From Bactrocera neohumeralis (lineage: Eukaryota; Arthropoda; Insecta; Diptera; Tephritidae), in assembly GCF_024586455.1 (NCBI RefSeq), contig NC_065921.1, positions 44,848,574 through 44,912,573 on the forward strand: a DNA stretch of 64,000 bases. Reading direction: 5' to 3'. Below the pieces are notes generated by a model, which worked only from the letters and a program-made list of their open reading frames with translations, had not been told where the DNA came from and ran no database searches. This document shows, piece by piece, positions 43,640-55,214 of this stretch. Both the position numbers and the translations under genes were made by a program. Positions within the stretch are counted from its first letter, which is position 1; each line of letters begins with the position of its first letter.

Positions 43640-44600
43640 GGTCCATTTTCATTCTTGGCTCTGATAGAATAGTAAGCTATATGAATTGCCTCCGCTTCAA
43701 CTAAGTTTCTTAGTTCGCCGAAGATAAGACTGCTGAGATAATTCCACCTCAGTAATCCAAAGACCAAACAATGGAGGATGAGGTGCGTACATATTTCCAC
43801 CTCATCCTCCTGTAAACAATTTTCACAACTTGCGTATGACAAAGTTTTTATCCTTACTAATGAATACTTCTTGGACAATGCCCAGTTGGAATCTCTTCGA
43901 TGGCGGCAAGAAGAATTTTGTTGATAGGAAGCAGTTCATTAGATCTCTTGTGTTCTACTCTAGGTCGGATGGATCTTACACTCACACAGGAGCAAGTCGT
44001 CTATTGGTTCGGTGCTAGAACGCAAAATGTCAAAGGAGTTCCCATTCCGATGTGAGCGGGACAAACGTTCCTCCTCTGGCTAGCTCATCGGTTATATAGT
44101 TGCATCCCGTTGTAAACAGGCACGCAAAGGTGTCTAATGATAAAGTAGCTTGATAATATTTCTACTGGGGACAGACACTCCTTAACTAGCTATAAGCGCA
44201 CTATTACCAAGATCAGCACTAGTATTGCCGCTCTGCTGTCGAAGTGAATACTAATCTACCTGATCGAGGCTGTCGAAGTGGATAATCTCCGTACCTGGTA
44301 GAGGCTGTACATCTTCATATAATAGTCACTTTTGTCTGAAAAACACTAAAGTGCTCCGGTAGCCTAATGCTAAAATTGACAGAGTGCTCCTTACAGAAAA
44401 CTGACTCACCAATCCTCCATACCAGCTTAGACCTATCTGCGAAAAGTTATTGCGTCTCTTTTCTAGCACCTCCGCCCCATCCACATATCTCTCGTTGTTA
44501 TGTAAGCAGCGATAAAGCCGCCGAGTGGCCTCTGCAACGCAGTGACCCAAGTTTTCTTGAATACAGTTGAAGGAGGAGAGAATTTCAAATTGTCTTTGTT
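43640..44600 (-). pseudogene. Jockey-superfamily 3' part
   Basis: Minus strand: a TGHCPRSIH-like block near 43890, then CENCLQEDEVEICTHLILHC near 43820-43760, the C..C..E.E...H....C knuckle of Jockey-like ORF2, and LSSLIFGELRNLVEAEAIHI. Upstream sequence to about 44600 is GC-balanced and may be its RNase H region, but is too decayed to read. Related to 50650-51020. Confidence 0.55.
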
Positions 44601-45091
44601 CGGACCTGTTCGTCTCTGATCTATAGGGTTTATCCGGAAAGTAATAGTACTGGTTTTCTTCCGCCGCGATTGTACTTCGGAGCGTGCGCGCACCGACTGG
44701 ATTCTGTAGAAAGCGTTTCTAGCTAACGAGCTGGCCGCTGGACAGTTGTCTCCGAGACCTGGAGAGTAAGGACAAACATTTTCGCGCAACGTGTTTCTGT
44801 GAGTGGTGCAAGCCGGAAAGCGTTGTTAGAGCAGAGGTACGCGATTAAATTCTGTGTGAAACTCGGTAAATCTGCGACAGAGACGTTTGATATGATCAAG
44901 CAGGCTTATCCGGATTTTGCTTTACCAAGAAGTGGTGTGTTTCGGTAGCACCAGGCCTTTTTGGAGGGCCGGAAAGAGGTCGTTGATGAGATAGTGCTGG
45001 GAAACCGACTTCGACAAACACCGACCATGTGACACGTGTGCACAAAGTTTTGAACTCAGACCGTCGACTAAGTATTCTTTGAATAACCAAG

Positions 45092-45104
45092 ATGTTAAAT
45101 TTAT
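45092..45104. repeat. Target-site duplication, left copy
   Basis: atgttaaatttat here and at 45340-45352 bracket the insert; removing one copy and the insert restores mariner sequence. Confidence 0.8.
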
Positions 45105-45339
45105 GTTGTTGTTCTTGTTTTAACGGCTTATCAGTCCCCGTTAGGATGGTAAGGGTTATCTGTGTTGTCATCGATGTCATCTAACGGGGTGTTAGATGAG
45201 TGGGGTTGGTAGGGCATGCAAAGAGGTGGTCAGTGTCATGCGGAGACTCGTTGCATGCAGGACATACATTGGGTATGTCTGGGTCAATTCTGGATAGGTA
45301 GGAGTTTAACCTGCTACAATATCCAGAGCGAATGTGTTA
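45105..45339 (-). mobile_element. 5'-truncated Jockey-like non-LTR 3' end
   Basis: On the minus strand, only 235 bp: SGYCSRLNSYLSRIDPDI, then CPACNESPHDTDHLFACP (a C..C...H....C knuckle), HLTPR, a small frameshifting deletion, LDDIDDN, and a tail of aagaacaacaac. This is the C-terminus and 3' tail of a Jockey-like ORF2. The 13-bp flanking duplication shows it arrived by target-primed reverse transcription. Confidence 0.8.
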
Positions 45340-45352
45340 ATGTTAAATTTAT
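45340..45352. repeat. Target-site duplication, right copy
   Basis: Second copy of atgttaaatttat. Confidence 0.8.
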
Positions 45353-45924
45353 CAAAATCTGTGGTTCATGACATTGTGACGGAGCACGTGAACTCGGCAA
45401 GGTGTGCGCGAAGATGGTCCCAAAAGTGCTCACAGACGACCAGAAATTGCGGCGAGTGGAAGTCTGCCAAGAAAATTTGAACATGTGTGGAAGTGACCCC
45501 CAATTTTTGACTGACGTAATCACAGGTTAAGAGTAATGGGTCTTTGAGTATGATTTCGAGACAAGGAGGCAATCTTCCGAGTGGCACACGCCGGCAGAGG
45601 GAATCCGAGTAGCTCTCATGCCTATTCCAGAGAATGCCTTCCGGGACATCTTCAATGCTTGGAAATCAGCCTATTTTGAAAGTTTTTAAAGAATTGTAAT
45701 TTATCTCACAAAATAGCAAAAGCTATAATTCCTCCGTTTGTGACAAGACTCGCTGTAAGTCAACAGTTCCGAAATCCGACTTATAAATAAGATGAAATTC
45801 AATTCATTCTATTCCCTGACCTAAGGGGTAAAACTGCATAAACAGTTTTTGTTTTTTTTTTATTTGAAAAAACTGTAGAAAACCACCGAGAAGAAGGTCT
45901 CTAAAACTTTTTGTATTTAGATCC

Positions 45925-46250
45925 CTCAGGCCAGGCCCTTCTCCCCCTGGTCATTCCATTGAGTGGAGGTTTTACGCTTTCTCTGCTTCCCACGGCGGGT
46001 ACTAAGTCGAATATTTTCAGAGCTGGAGTGTTTTCATCCATTATATCAAAAACTCGTAACGCCGACTCATCAGATAATAAGTGGCTTGTAGAATTTGGTC
46101 CTTGTTTGACGAGAGAAGTTCGTCAGTCCGAAGTAGCACTGTTGGCAAGAGTTATTCTACGTTGAATCTCGAGATTGACGTTATTGTTGGCATTAATGCT
46201 GGTTCCAAGATAGACGAAATTGTCTACGATTACGAAGACTCTTTCGACAT
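45925..46250 (-). mobile_element. RTE 3' fragment with internal deletion
   Basis: The minus strand carries the RTE C-terminal region (matches near 21380-21500 and 21780-21870) with a deletion between them near 46040. The region around gagctggagtgttttcatcc is clear. Confidence 0.75.
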
Positions 46251-46289
46251 CGTGGTTGCAATGGTTTTGTAATCCATCATTTGCGTTTT

Positions 46290-46385
46290 TTTATACCCTG
46301 AACAGGGTATATTAAGTTTGCCACGAAGTTTGTAACACCCAGAAGGAAGCGTCGGAAACCCTATAAAGTATATCATACAAATATT
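46290..46385 (+). repeat. Dispersed repeat family 1, 5' end only
   Basis: Starts with the palindrome taccctgaacagggtata, then aagtttgccacgaagtttgt, accctataaagtatatc. Continues for under 100 bp and is replaced by Helitron-like sequence at about 46390. Confidence 0.7.
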
Positions 46386-46794
46386 ATAAATGCGAATGTA
46401 AGTTTGTTTGTTACGCTTTCACGCAAAAACTACGTAACCCATCATCATGAAACTGTGTACATATACTCCTGAAGGTAGTAGAAGTAAAATATGGTACCTT
46501 ACATTCATATATATTATATACTACTTCAACGCCATCTAGCATTACAGTAATGAAGTTTCAACCATGAATACTTCCCACTGTATTACCGACGTTGACGACA
46601 ATATCTAATTCAATTGAATATACATAGTTTCAGATGTTTGTAATTTATTTATATTTATGGTTATTTTCTTCTGTCGTTACATGCAGTATAAAAGTATTCA
46701 AATTTTTGAAGTAATCAGTAATTTTTCTGGTTAGCAGTCTCTTTATTATTATAGATTTTACTCGTGATGTTAATTATTACTCTGCTTTTCTTAG

Positions 46795-47061
46795 AAAACG
46801 CCTCGGAAGCGGAAATATGGTATATCCAAAATCAGGACTTTACGCAGAAATATTGTTGACGTTGAAGGCTATATATTACAGTCAAGAGAATTTTGTAATT
46901 TAGTAGAAAGTGATGTGGATCTCATTGCTTATGTTTTTCCGGAATTGCAACCAAATTTGTTTAGTGATCAGTGGTTGTGTGCAAGAGCAATATTAGCACC
47001 AAGAAATGAAATTGTTAATAGGATCAACACTGACATTTTAAACGAGGTTCAAGAAGAAATG
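46795..47061 (+). pseudogene. Helitron Pif1-like helicase fragment 1
   Basis: Reads 89 codons: ...LQSREFCNLVESDVDLIAYV, FPELQPNLFSDQWLCARAIL, APRNEIVNRINTDILNEVQ. This is the segment preceding the late helicase motifs in Helitron proteins (ERAIL.P.N..V..IN). It ends at TAG at 47062. Confidence 0.8.
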
Positions 47062-47069
47062 TAGGAATA

Positions 47070-48030
47070 CTACTGTGCCCATAAAATAAGGTGACATTGT
47101 ATTTATTTTGAAAATTCTTTATTTATTCTTCCAAATCAATTTCATCCCCTTCAAAGTAATCCCCTCCCGATGCAATGCACTTATGCCAACGGATTTTCCA
47201 ACCTTCGAAACACTGGTTTTAGTCACTTTCCGGGATGGTTTTCAGTTCCGTCTTCGCTGCGGCTTGAATCTCCTCTATCGTATAAAAACGGTGTCCCCGG
47301 AGCGGTCTTTTGAGCTTGGTGAACACCCAGAAGTCGCACGGCGCCAGATCAGGTGAATACGGTGGTTGCGGAACGATATGGGTTGAGTTTTTGGCGAAAT
47401 GATCACTAATTACGAGGGCAGTATGGGATGGTGCATTATCGTGGTGTAAAAACCAAGAATTGTCTTTCCACAATTCCGGCCTTTTTAGGCGGATAGCGTT
47501 ACGCAAACGACGCATAACGTTCAAATAATACTCCTTGTTGACTGTTTGACCGGTTGGAAGGAATTCATAATGCACAACACCACGATAATCGAAGAAAACA
47601 GTCAACATGACCTTGATTTTTGAGCGACTTTGGCGCGATTTTTTTGGTCTCGGCTCTCTTTTGGCACGATATACGCACGGTTGATCGGTTGTTTCGGGGT
47701 CGTAAGCATAGATCCAAATCTCATCGCCAGTTATAATGCGTTTCATGATACCCTGGTAGTCGGAAAGCATCGTTTCACACACTTCAACGCGACGCCTTTT
47801 TCCAAAAAATTCAATGTTTTCGGTACCAGTCGAGATTTGACGCGCTTGAGGCCCAAAACATCCTTCAAAATGGAATTGGCTGAGCCTTTCGATATGCCAA
47901 CTTCATCAGCAAGGTCTCTAATTGTTAATCGACGGTTTTTTAACACCAAATCTTTGATTTGTTGAACGTGAGCTTCGTCGGTTGAGGTTGATGGTCGCCC
48001 TGGACGCTCTTCGCCTTCGACACGTTCACG
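47070..48030 (-). pseudogene. Mariner transposase, DD34D, N-terminus missing and one frameshift
   Basis: Two minus-strand frames (48054-47743 and 47782-47219). The first carries GRPSTSTDEAHVQQIKDLV, RRLTIRDLADEVGISKGSAN and LGLKRVKSRLVPKTL. The second has ITGDEIWIYAYDPE (first Asp), KIKVMLTVFFDYRGVV, LHHDNAPSHTALV (second Asp) and YSPDLAPCDFWVF. Between the second and third Asp are 34 residues, so the mariner DD34D triad is intact in sequence. The first roughly 50 residues are lost and a frameshift near 47760 separates the two parts. It is the best-preserved mariner catalytic domain here. Sequence past 48036 belongs to the Helitron. Confidence 0.85.
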
Positions 48031-48035
48031 TTCTC

Positions 48036-48290
48036 GGATACCAATTATTCCCACTGACCTTCCATTCCAATTTAAAAGGGTTCAGTTTCCCGTCAAGCTT
48101 AGCTTTACTGTTACTATAAACAAGGCACCAGAACAAACATTACAGGTATGTAGCAGGAGTGCATTTAGAAATCCCATGCTTCTCTCATGGTCAACTTTAT
48201 GTAGCCTGTTCACATGTATCTAATGCCCGGAATTTACATATATTTGCACCCGACGGGAAAACTTATAACATTGTCTACATAAATATCCTA
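48036..48290 (+). pseudogene. Helitron Pif1-like helicase fragment 2 (C-terminus)
   Basis: Reads PIIPTDLPFQFKRVQFPVKL, SFTVTINKAPEQTLQV, then in the next frame EIPCFSHGQLYVACSHVSNA and RNLHIFAPDGKTYNIVYINI. These are the terminal helicase motifs of Helitrons (TINKAQGQ and HGQLYVA.SR). One frameshift near 48150. The Q of KAQGQ reads P-E. Confidence 0.85.
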
Positions 48291-48509
48291 GATTAAAACT
48301 TTATTTATATTTTATTTTACTTTTTTAAATTGTTAGAATTCAGAATTATTTATTTTTGTTACGGTGAAATATTTTAACATTTGTTGTTGTATTTCAATAC
48401 GCATATTTTAAGGTGTTGAAACTTCATTGTCTGCAGTAATTTTTAAAAATTGTTGATTTCAGCCAAGCAATAAAATTTAGTTATCATTTTGACTCATTTC
48501 TATTATTAT

Positions 48510-48940
48510 ACCCTTACCCTTTATCTCTCATACTTATTTAATGTTGAGCTGAGTCGATTTAGCTATGTCTCTCCGTCAGTCTATCTGTCTGTCCGTCTGT
48601 ATATATATATTACAAACTAGTCCCTCAGTTTTTAAGATATCGTTTTGATATTTTGAAAACGTCATTTTCTCTTCAAGAAACTGCTCATTTGTCGGAACTG
48701 CCGATATCGGGCCACTATAACATATAGCTGCCATACAAACCGAACGCATTTGACGTGGTATCTTCACAAAATTTGACATGGATTACTGCTTAAGATAATA
48801 ATATAATCTCCGAAAAAATTGTTCAGATCGGATTACTATAACATATATGTAGCTTCCATACAAACTGAACACATAGTTACTAAAAGAAATGCACCTGTGA
48901 AGGGTATATTATCTTCGGTGCAGCCGTTTTTTCTAGTTTT
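48510..48940 (+). repeat. Dispersed repeat family 1, good forward copy
   Basis: Full order visible: ttgagctgagtcgatttagc, ccgtctgtatatatatatt, tccctcagtttttaagatat, ctgctcatttgtcggaactg, gggccactataacatatagc, attgttcagatcggattac, aatgcacctgtgaagggtat, atcttcggtgcagccg. Confidence 0.75.
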
Positions 48941-50640
48941 ATTTTCTTAAGAACACTTTCGAAATGCTAAGCAAAACAGAATTAAATTTTATATACGATT
49001 GTGTATTTAGGTTATTGACCACAGAACCTTCTCAACCCATCGAATTATGGTAAAGTTTTTGTAAAAAATATGTACACATGTGTATTTGTGTGTAAGTACG
49101 GACGTTCGATGTGGACACAATTATGCTTCAATCAAAATTCGAAACAACAAATTAATGCAATAATATATGAATTATTCACGCACAAAGGTGTGGCACAAAC
49201 ATGTCCATATGTACAAAAATGTATTCCGAGGTAGAGAAACCAATAACAAATAGTTGTCTACAAATTCAGAGATATATGTATGTATTCATATACATATGTA
49301 TGTATGTATTTATTTTGCTCATATTGACTGCCATTGCCATATAACAACCGGGTGAATCATTCTTCTTCCCACTATTTCGCATAAATTTTACATGAATCGG
49401 TAAATAACAATACCGAAGTGCGGCCGTGTCTCTATAGTCAAGTGAGGATATGGCTTTCAGCGCTTCTTACTTCAGGCAAATGCGTAGCTGTATGTTCCAT
49501 TTACCATCCCAAATTAACAATTCAAATTGCAAAGAAGTAGGTCAGCGCGAAATAACAATTACATACAGGCAGAATTGCAGAAACGTTTGTTAAATATATG
49601 TACGTATGTATAGTAAGTCAGTATCTCCCACCCAATATTTGCTAGATTGGCTGGGAGCTACTGAACTTCGCAACAGCTGCGGGTGCGTCCATGAAACTTG
49701 TAGAGAACGGTTTGTTGTTTTTTCATCTTATATAACGGTACCTTAATTAAAGCAATTGAAGATAATTTCTTAGACAGCATTTGAATTATCTGAAAAAGGA
49801 AGGACAATACAATATCTCTCTGTGATGGGTGGACAAAAGAAGATACAATTGGTTTGTTGATGAGATAGAATTTAAGTAACAAAAGCAAAAATTTCGGATT
49901 AAGGAAACGATATTATTTCCTAATACTTCCTAAAACCCTTGATATATTGACTTAATAGTTATGACGAACCGAGGCTCATTCGCACCCACGACAATCAATA
50001 AAAGTTCGAATGGACCCGACTTTTTATTCAGTCAAGTACTGCCACTCAGCTTTTAGATTTTAGATGGTATCTAATCTATTTAAATACGCAAATTTACTCA
50101 ACTATTGCGAAACGTGAAGAATGAATGTGCTAATTGACTGAAGTAAGAAGTTAACCATAAAGCGAGTTCTTCGAGATGAACTTTGAAACATCGAGTAAAG
50201 CCAATATTGAACACAAAGATAGTAATATCTTCATAAAGGTTAATCTGACTGGAAGCAAAAGTTATAGCCCACGGGACTTAAGAATGAATAAAAAGAAAGA
50301 AATATCAAAGCAGTTGGTAGAAACATTAGTTTTTTCCAGAAAGAGACTAAGAAAAATTTGATTGACTTTTGTGAACAGTAACACTTTATAAAGCTTTAAT
50401 GTTTTGTTATGCCAATGGGTCACCAAGCACTTGTCAGGCAGTCTATTTGCTAATGACTCCGAAACAATTAAAGATCATGCATGCCACATGTCGTTTGTGA
50501 AGTAGTTGAGTAGGTTAGGGAAAGTGTTTTCCTTTACAGAGAAATTGTTTCAAGAAATAATGCCGACCTAAGGTCCAAGTCCTAACAGTTGCTCTATTGA
50601 TTGACATTGGCAAAGTCTATTTCAGAATCTGATATACTGC
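48941..50640. other. No gene recognised
   Basis: Spacer with acatatgtatgtatgta microsatellite near 49290. A 61-codon frame at 50176-50361 is Lys/Ser-rich without signature. Confidence 0.4.
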
Positions 50641-50649
50641 TGAGTTAAA

Positions 50650-51020
50650 GGTTAGGTTAAGAGGTCGCTCCTAATAGAGATCTTACTTTGACAGCTTATA
50701 GCCGGTCCGCTGTGATACCTAGAACTCTTATAAAATTTATCACAAAGACCCTCATAAATCAACGAAGCGCTTTGACCCGATAAAAAATATGTTGAGACGG
50801 CTAATGACAGTTTCGGTTGTCTCCTCGACGAACCGATGGTAAGACTGCCAATATATTTCAACCTCAGTCTCGCAAAAGCTGGACAGTGGAGAAGAAAGTG
50901 AATGGATATTTCTACATCACCCTCTTCCTTACAACTCTGACAGTTTGTGTCCGCCTGGAGTTCTAGTCTTACAGTATGAATGCCTATGATAATGTCGAGT
51001 AGATTCGCTAAGAGCAAGTA
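50650..51020 (-). pseudogene. Jockey-superfamily ORF2 C-terminus
   Basis: Minus strand: MLLANLLDIIIGIHTVRLEL, then CQSCKEEGDVEISIHFLLHC, PAFARLRLKYIGSLTIG. This is the C..C..E......H....C knuckle and the following PA..RLR..YLG segment of Jockey-like retroelements. The frame is open for 121 codons, but only the extreme C-terminus is present. Confidence 0.75.
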
Positions 51021-51213
51021 GTTCAGAAAATGCTACACTTGCTACAATTGTTTATTAATAAATTAGAAAATAAACAAGAAACATAATGGAATGACCAAAG
51101 GCCGGCTTTTTGGAATGATATTTGTGCGAAAATCATCATTGTGTAATTGTTCTTCAAAGCGCGAAACAATTTCTGCGCTTTTTATATATTATTTCATAAT
51201 AAGTTATAAAGGG

Positions 51214-51760
51214 TAATCCATTTCGAGTTCCCTACTTTTTTAAAGAAAAAAACATAGAAACTTCAAACTTAATGAGGAATGTTTATTATCATTCGAAAGA
51301 ACATTTTTTGGCATTTATGTTTTCAAGATTTTCTCTATCAAATTTTGGCCGCAGCTACGTCTCAAATGGTTCATTCGTTGAGTCTAATTTTCGATGACTC
51401 GTTCCAGCATTTTGACTGATAACTGACGAATGACACGTGTGATTTTTTGTTCTAAAGCCTAAATCGAATCGGAATTATCCACATAAACTTTAGACTTTAC
51501 ATTTTCTCACCGGAAAAAAATCTGACGTTGTGATATTACACGGTCTTGGTGGCCCAAAATGTGTAATTATCTACTCACCAAAATGTTCTCTCAATAAATT
51601 CATTGATTTATGTGATGTGCAGGAAGTGGCGCCGTCTCCTTGAAATCAATTGCCGCCGAGGTCATGAGCTTCAATTTCCATTATCACATAGCCGGTTATT
51701 ATATCGTGTCTCACGAGCCGTAAGTCAAAAACGGCTATTGAAAAAAGTATTTCTACTTGG
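51214..51760 (-). pseudogene. Tc3-like Tc1/mariner element, 3' half
   Basis: Minus strand: HDLGG near 51670, FQGDGATSCTSHKSMNLLRE near 51640 (cf. QQDGATCHTA...LLR..FGE), degraded CDLTPLDFFLWG-like sequence near 51540, and the 3' terminus ...gtagggaactcgaaatggat at 51214-51240. A dedicated 3' end like this also occurs at 35548 and 58235. Confidence 0.65.
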
Positions 51761-52849
51761 ATCAGCCGTTAGATGTTTCTCTCAAATTTTCCAAAAATTA
51801 TTTTGTCTTACCGAAAATGAAGTTATTGGATTACCTCGGTACGTATTTCTAAAATGGCATTGGATTATCTAATCACTCATAAATAAGTATTATTGCTCTG
51901 AATAAGTTAAAAAATCTGGATTTCGCACTTCATATTATCTCATTATTAATTCCTCACAATTCTCATCTGAACTCTATATATGTACATATGTTTGAATAAA
52001 TCAAACTTCTGTGCAGGTTTTCATCTCTAAATTTTGGTATAGTGAAAGAGATTTAACAATTTCATTAGTTAGAACAAACATTTTATGTAATTTATTTAAG
52101 ATTTTACATCTATCGGGATTTAATATGTATTATAAATTATATGGTATATGTACAAATTATGGATGCTCTGTACAAGGGAACATACATCACACAAGGGAAC
52201 ATACATCATATATGCAATTACATAAGTAATATAATTAATATGCACGATGGGGATATTAATCGGTCTTTCTTTAATTGGCAGCTCATCGATTTTATTGCGG
52301 GTTAAAAGTAATAAAGCTAGACAGCGTAGACTGAGTAAGGCAGAAATCGATTGCACTCAATCATTTTGGCATGAAAACTTGCATGCAAGCGCTTCTTTGT
52401 AAGTGTGAACGCAAATGTTTGCGAAAATTAATTACACACTTTAATGCTATACCATGTAAAAGAATTGAGCACAAGGGGCCAGCTTGTATGAAGAATTCGA
52501 AAACACAGTTATATAAGTACATAAATATGTATAATAGACATTGTCTCTACATACATATATGCTTATCTATAGGTTTATGGCTCTACGATGGGTCTAAACT
52601 GTAAATTTTATCGAAGCGGGATGTGATTGATCAGGATTTTTGAAATTATATTTTAAGGAACATTTTTTATAAAAGATTTCCCTCTGTATCCGACGATTGT
52701 AGTTGTCTTAAAACTAGTAAGAACCCTCACATGGAGAAAAATTCGAGAAACGCATCTCAAACATCAAGATGAAAGTGACCCATGTATCATATACACAAAG
52801 TCGATTGTATTGCTGCTACGAGGGCTGCTACATATATTCTGGCCTAGGG
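51761..52849. other. No gene recognised
   Basis: Spacer. A 19-bp unit (acaagggaacatacatca(c/t)) is repeated twice at about 52170-52208. Confidence 0.45.
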
Positions 52850-53405
52850 CAACACTAAGTGTTGCCAGGTGCAATCTGACATTTCCATTGGAAAATTTTA
52901 CATTTTTTAGCATAACATCACTCAGGACGTTTTGTCATTTAATCGTGAATTATTTTATTTACAGTGAATTAAAAAATTCACCTCGGCCAAAAAATGGAAT
53001 TAACTCGTGAACATTTTCGTGCGAAAAACTGGTACAACGAATTCAATCGTGGCCGACGCTCGCTCAAAGACGAGTTCCGTGAAGGTCGTCCAAAAACAGC
53101 CGTTGTGACAGAAAACATCAATGCCGTACGTGAACTGAAAATGCAAGACCGTCATGTAACATACCTTCAGATAGAGGCATGCCTATGCATTTCTCCCTCC
53201 AGCATACATTCGATATTGCATGAACACCTGCCCGTAAAAATGGTTTGTTCTCGTTGGATCCCGCACAATTTGACAATCGCTCAAAAAAAGGCTCGTGTGG
53301 ATTGGTGTAAAAAAATACGATCGCGGTGCTTCAAAAGACGTTTATAAGATCGTCACAGGTGACGAATCATGGATCTATGCGTATGAGCCCGAAACAAAAC
53401 AGTGA
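52850..53405 (+). pseudogene. Mariner transposase, N-terminal half
   Basis: MELTREHFRA at 52994, then an N-terminal deletion to KNWYNEFNRGRRSLKDEFRE, GRPKTAVVTENINAVREL, HVTYLQIEACLCISPSSIHS, ILHEHLPVKMVCSRWIPHNL, RVDWCKK, and after a frameshift KIVTGDESWIYAYEPETKQ with the first catalytic Asp. The sequence ends there at about 53405 in an A-rich run. This is the widespread SETMAR-like mariner type of insects. Confidence 0.85.
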
Positions 53406-54221
53406 TCGACAAAAAAAAATAAAAATAAACCATTTTCGTTGATAAATATGTCTATTTACATTATTAGGCCAGAAATATATATAGCAACCTACGTATACGT
53501 ATTATTACATCAATTGATAAATCCATAAACCACTCATGATAAATTTTAGAAAATAATTACAAATGCCCAGCATATGTCAAATATCCATTCGAAGCACTTT
53601 AAACCAAAGAGGATTGAACTGACTTAGCCTGCATCTGTACATATTGTAAAATGAAACTAAATAACGTATACCCTGCAGAAAATTTTAATATTTAGGTAAT
53701 GGTTTGTCACTGGTTCCTTTAAACCAATTGCTCCGTCTGCATTAGTGCAGTGGTTAAAAGCTTGATTCGTTGCTTGCTAATTTGTGTTGGACATTGATAG
53801 TTGAGTCTTATTAAATTTAATTTAAATATTGTGTACAAATTTATGATACTTATTGATAACACTTATAAGATACAAAAAAATAAAACAGCACACAAACATA
53901 GTTAGTGTAGCTTTTTTAAAAAATACAAATTTTGTTAAGTTTTTTTTCTAATGGTTAGTTTGCCCAGAACGTTGTCTTTGCTTAAGTTTCTTACTATTAC
54001 AAGATGTCACTTAATGTATAAGTATCAAAGTGTAAAATAAAATATTGACGAAACGTGAGGGAAAAAACATTAAAAAATGGATTAAATTTCAGTTTTTTCG
54101 ACATATTGGCAATAAGGACACAAAAAACATTGATTTTGGGGTTTACAGTCACCTAAGAACTTAAAGACGGACTTATTCTGAGAAGCTTTGCCAAAGAAAG
54201 TTTACCAAAAAAGTCAACATT
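53406..54221. other. No gene recognised
   Basis: A+T-rich spacer. Confidence 0.45.
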
Positions 54222-55070
54222 AAACAAGTAAGGAAGAGCTAAGTTCGGGTGTCACCGAACATTTTATACTCTCGCATGATAAAGTGATAATCGAGATTTC
54301 ATTATACGTCATTTACATATTTTTCAAATACCGTATTTTTGTAAAGTTTTATTCCGCTATCATCATTGGTTCCTAATGTATATACTCGTATTATACAGAA
54401 AAGGCATCCGATGGAATTCATAATAGCGTTATATTGGAAGAAGGCGTGCTTGTGAACCGATTTCACCCATATTTCGTATATGTCATGAGGGTGTTAAGAA
54501 AATATTATATACCGAATTTCATTGAAATCGGTGTAGTAGTTCCTGAGATATGGTTTTTGGACCACAAGTGGGCGAGGCCACGCCCATTTTCAATTTAAAA
54601 AAAAAACCTGGGTGCAGCTTCCTTCTGCAATTTCTTCCGTAAAATTTAGTGTTTCTGACGTTGTTTGTTAGTCGTTTAACGCACTTTTAGTGATTTTCAA
54701 CATAACCTTTGTATGGGAGGTGGACGTGGTTATTATCCGATTTCTTCCATTTTTGAACTGTATATGGAAATGCCTGAAGAAAACGACTCTGTAGAGTTTG
54801 GTTGACATAGCTATAGTAGTTTCCGGGATATGTACAAAAAACTTAGTAGGGGGCGGGGCCACGCCCACTTTTCCAAAAAAATTGCCTCCAAATATGCCCC
54901 TCCCTAATGCGATCCTCCAGACATCCGGATTTCGACTCTACTCGTCACCCTGATCACTTTGGTATATATAACCCTATATCGGACTCTTTTAGTTTTAGGA
55001 CTTACAAACAACCGTTATATGAACAAAACTATAATACTCTCCTTAGCAACATTGTTGCGAGAGTATAAAA
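54222..55070. repeat. Dispersed repeat family 2, complete copy with perfect 15-bp inverted termini
   Basis: Begins with aaacaagtaaggaagagcta and agttcgggtgtcaccgaac, then ttttatactctcgca (54262-54276), whose exact complement ends the unit at 55056-55070. The 809-bp body is non-coding, with GC-rich blocks (gggcgaggccacgccc, gggggcggggccacgccc). It looks like a non-autonomous DNA element; the 40-bp outer block may belong to it. Partial copies lie at 31140 and 58000. Confidence 0.65.
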
Positions 55071-55214
55071 AGTTAGAGACCGAAGAAAAATGTGCCTTTC
55101 TCTTACAATGGGCCACTTTGATGAAAAACTTCAACAAAAATTTTTGTATGAAACCATGATTGTAACTCAAAAAAGTAATGATGCAGTTCGATTCGTAGGA
55201 CCCGAAATAGGGGG

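Larger units (their letters stand above)
44640..45600 (+). pseudogene. Mariner transposase remnant interrupted by a non-LTR insertion
   Basis: Plus-strand blocks: a YAIKFCVKLGKSATETFDMI stretch (44848), KQAYPDFALPRSGVFR, a DHVTRV-like linker with frameshifts, then after the insert EHVNSARCARRWSQKCSQTT as shifted reading of the RKVCAKMVPKVLTDDQKLR block, and a VITGDE-like region near 45518-45530 with *VFEYDFETRRQSSEWH. The middle aspartates are missing beyond 45600. A 235-bp non-LTR piece sits at 45105-45339. Confidence 0.75.
46390..48300 (+). mobile_element. Helitron, helicase half, interrupted by a mariner
   Basis: Its 5' part (46390-46790) contains gttacgctttcacgcaaaaa and similar leader-like sequence. 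Two Pif1-like helicase blocks (46795-47061 and 48036-48290) are separated by a mariner (47070-48030). The intervening helicase residues are missing, so the mariner accompanies a deletion. Ends are not resolved. Confidence 0.75.

Noticed and set aside
45105..45339. Candidate SINE because it is short, with a target duplication and simple tail
   Set aside because: It reads the C-terminal knuckle of a Jockey-like ORF2, and no RNA polymerase III box was seen.
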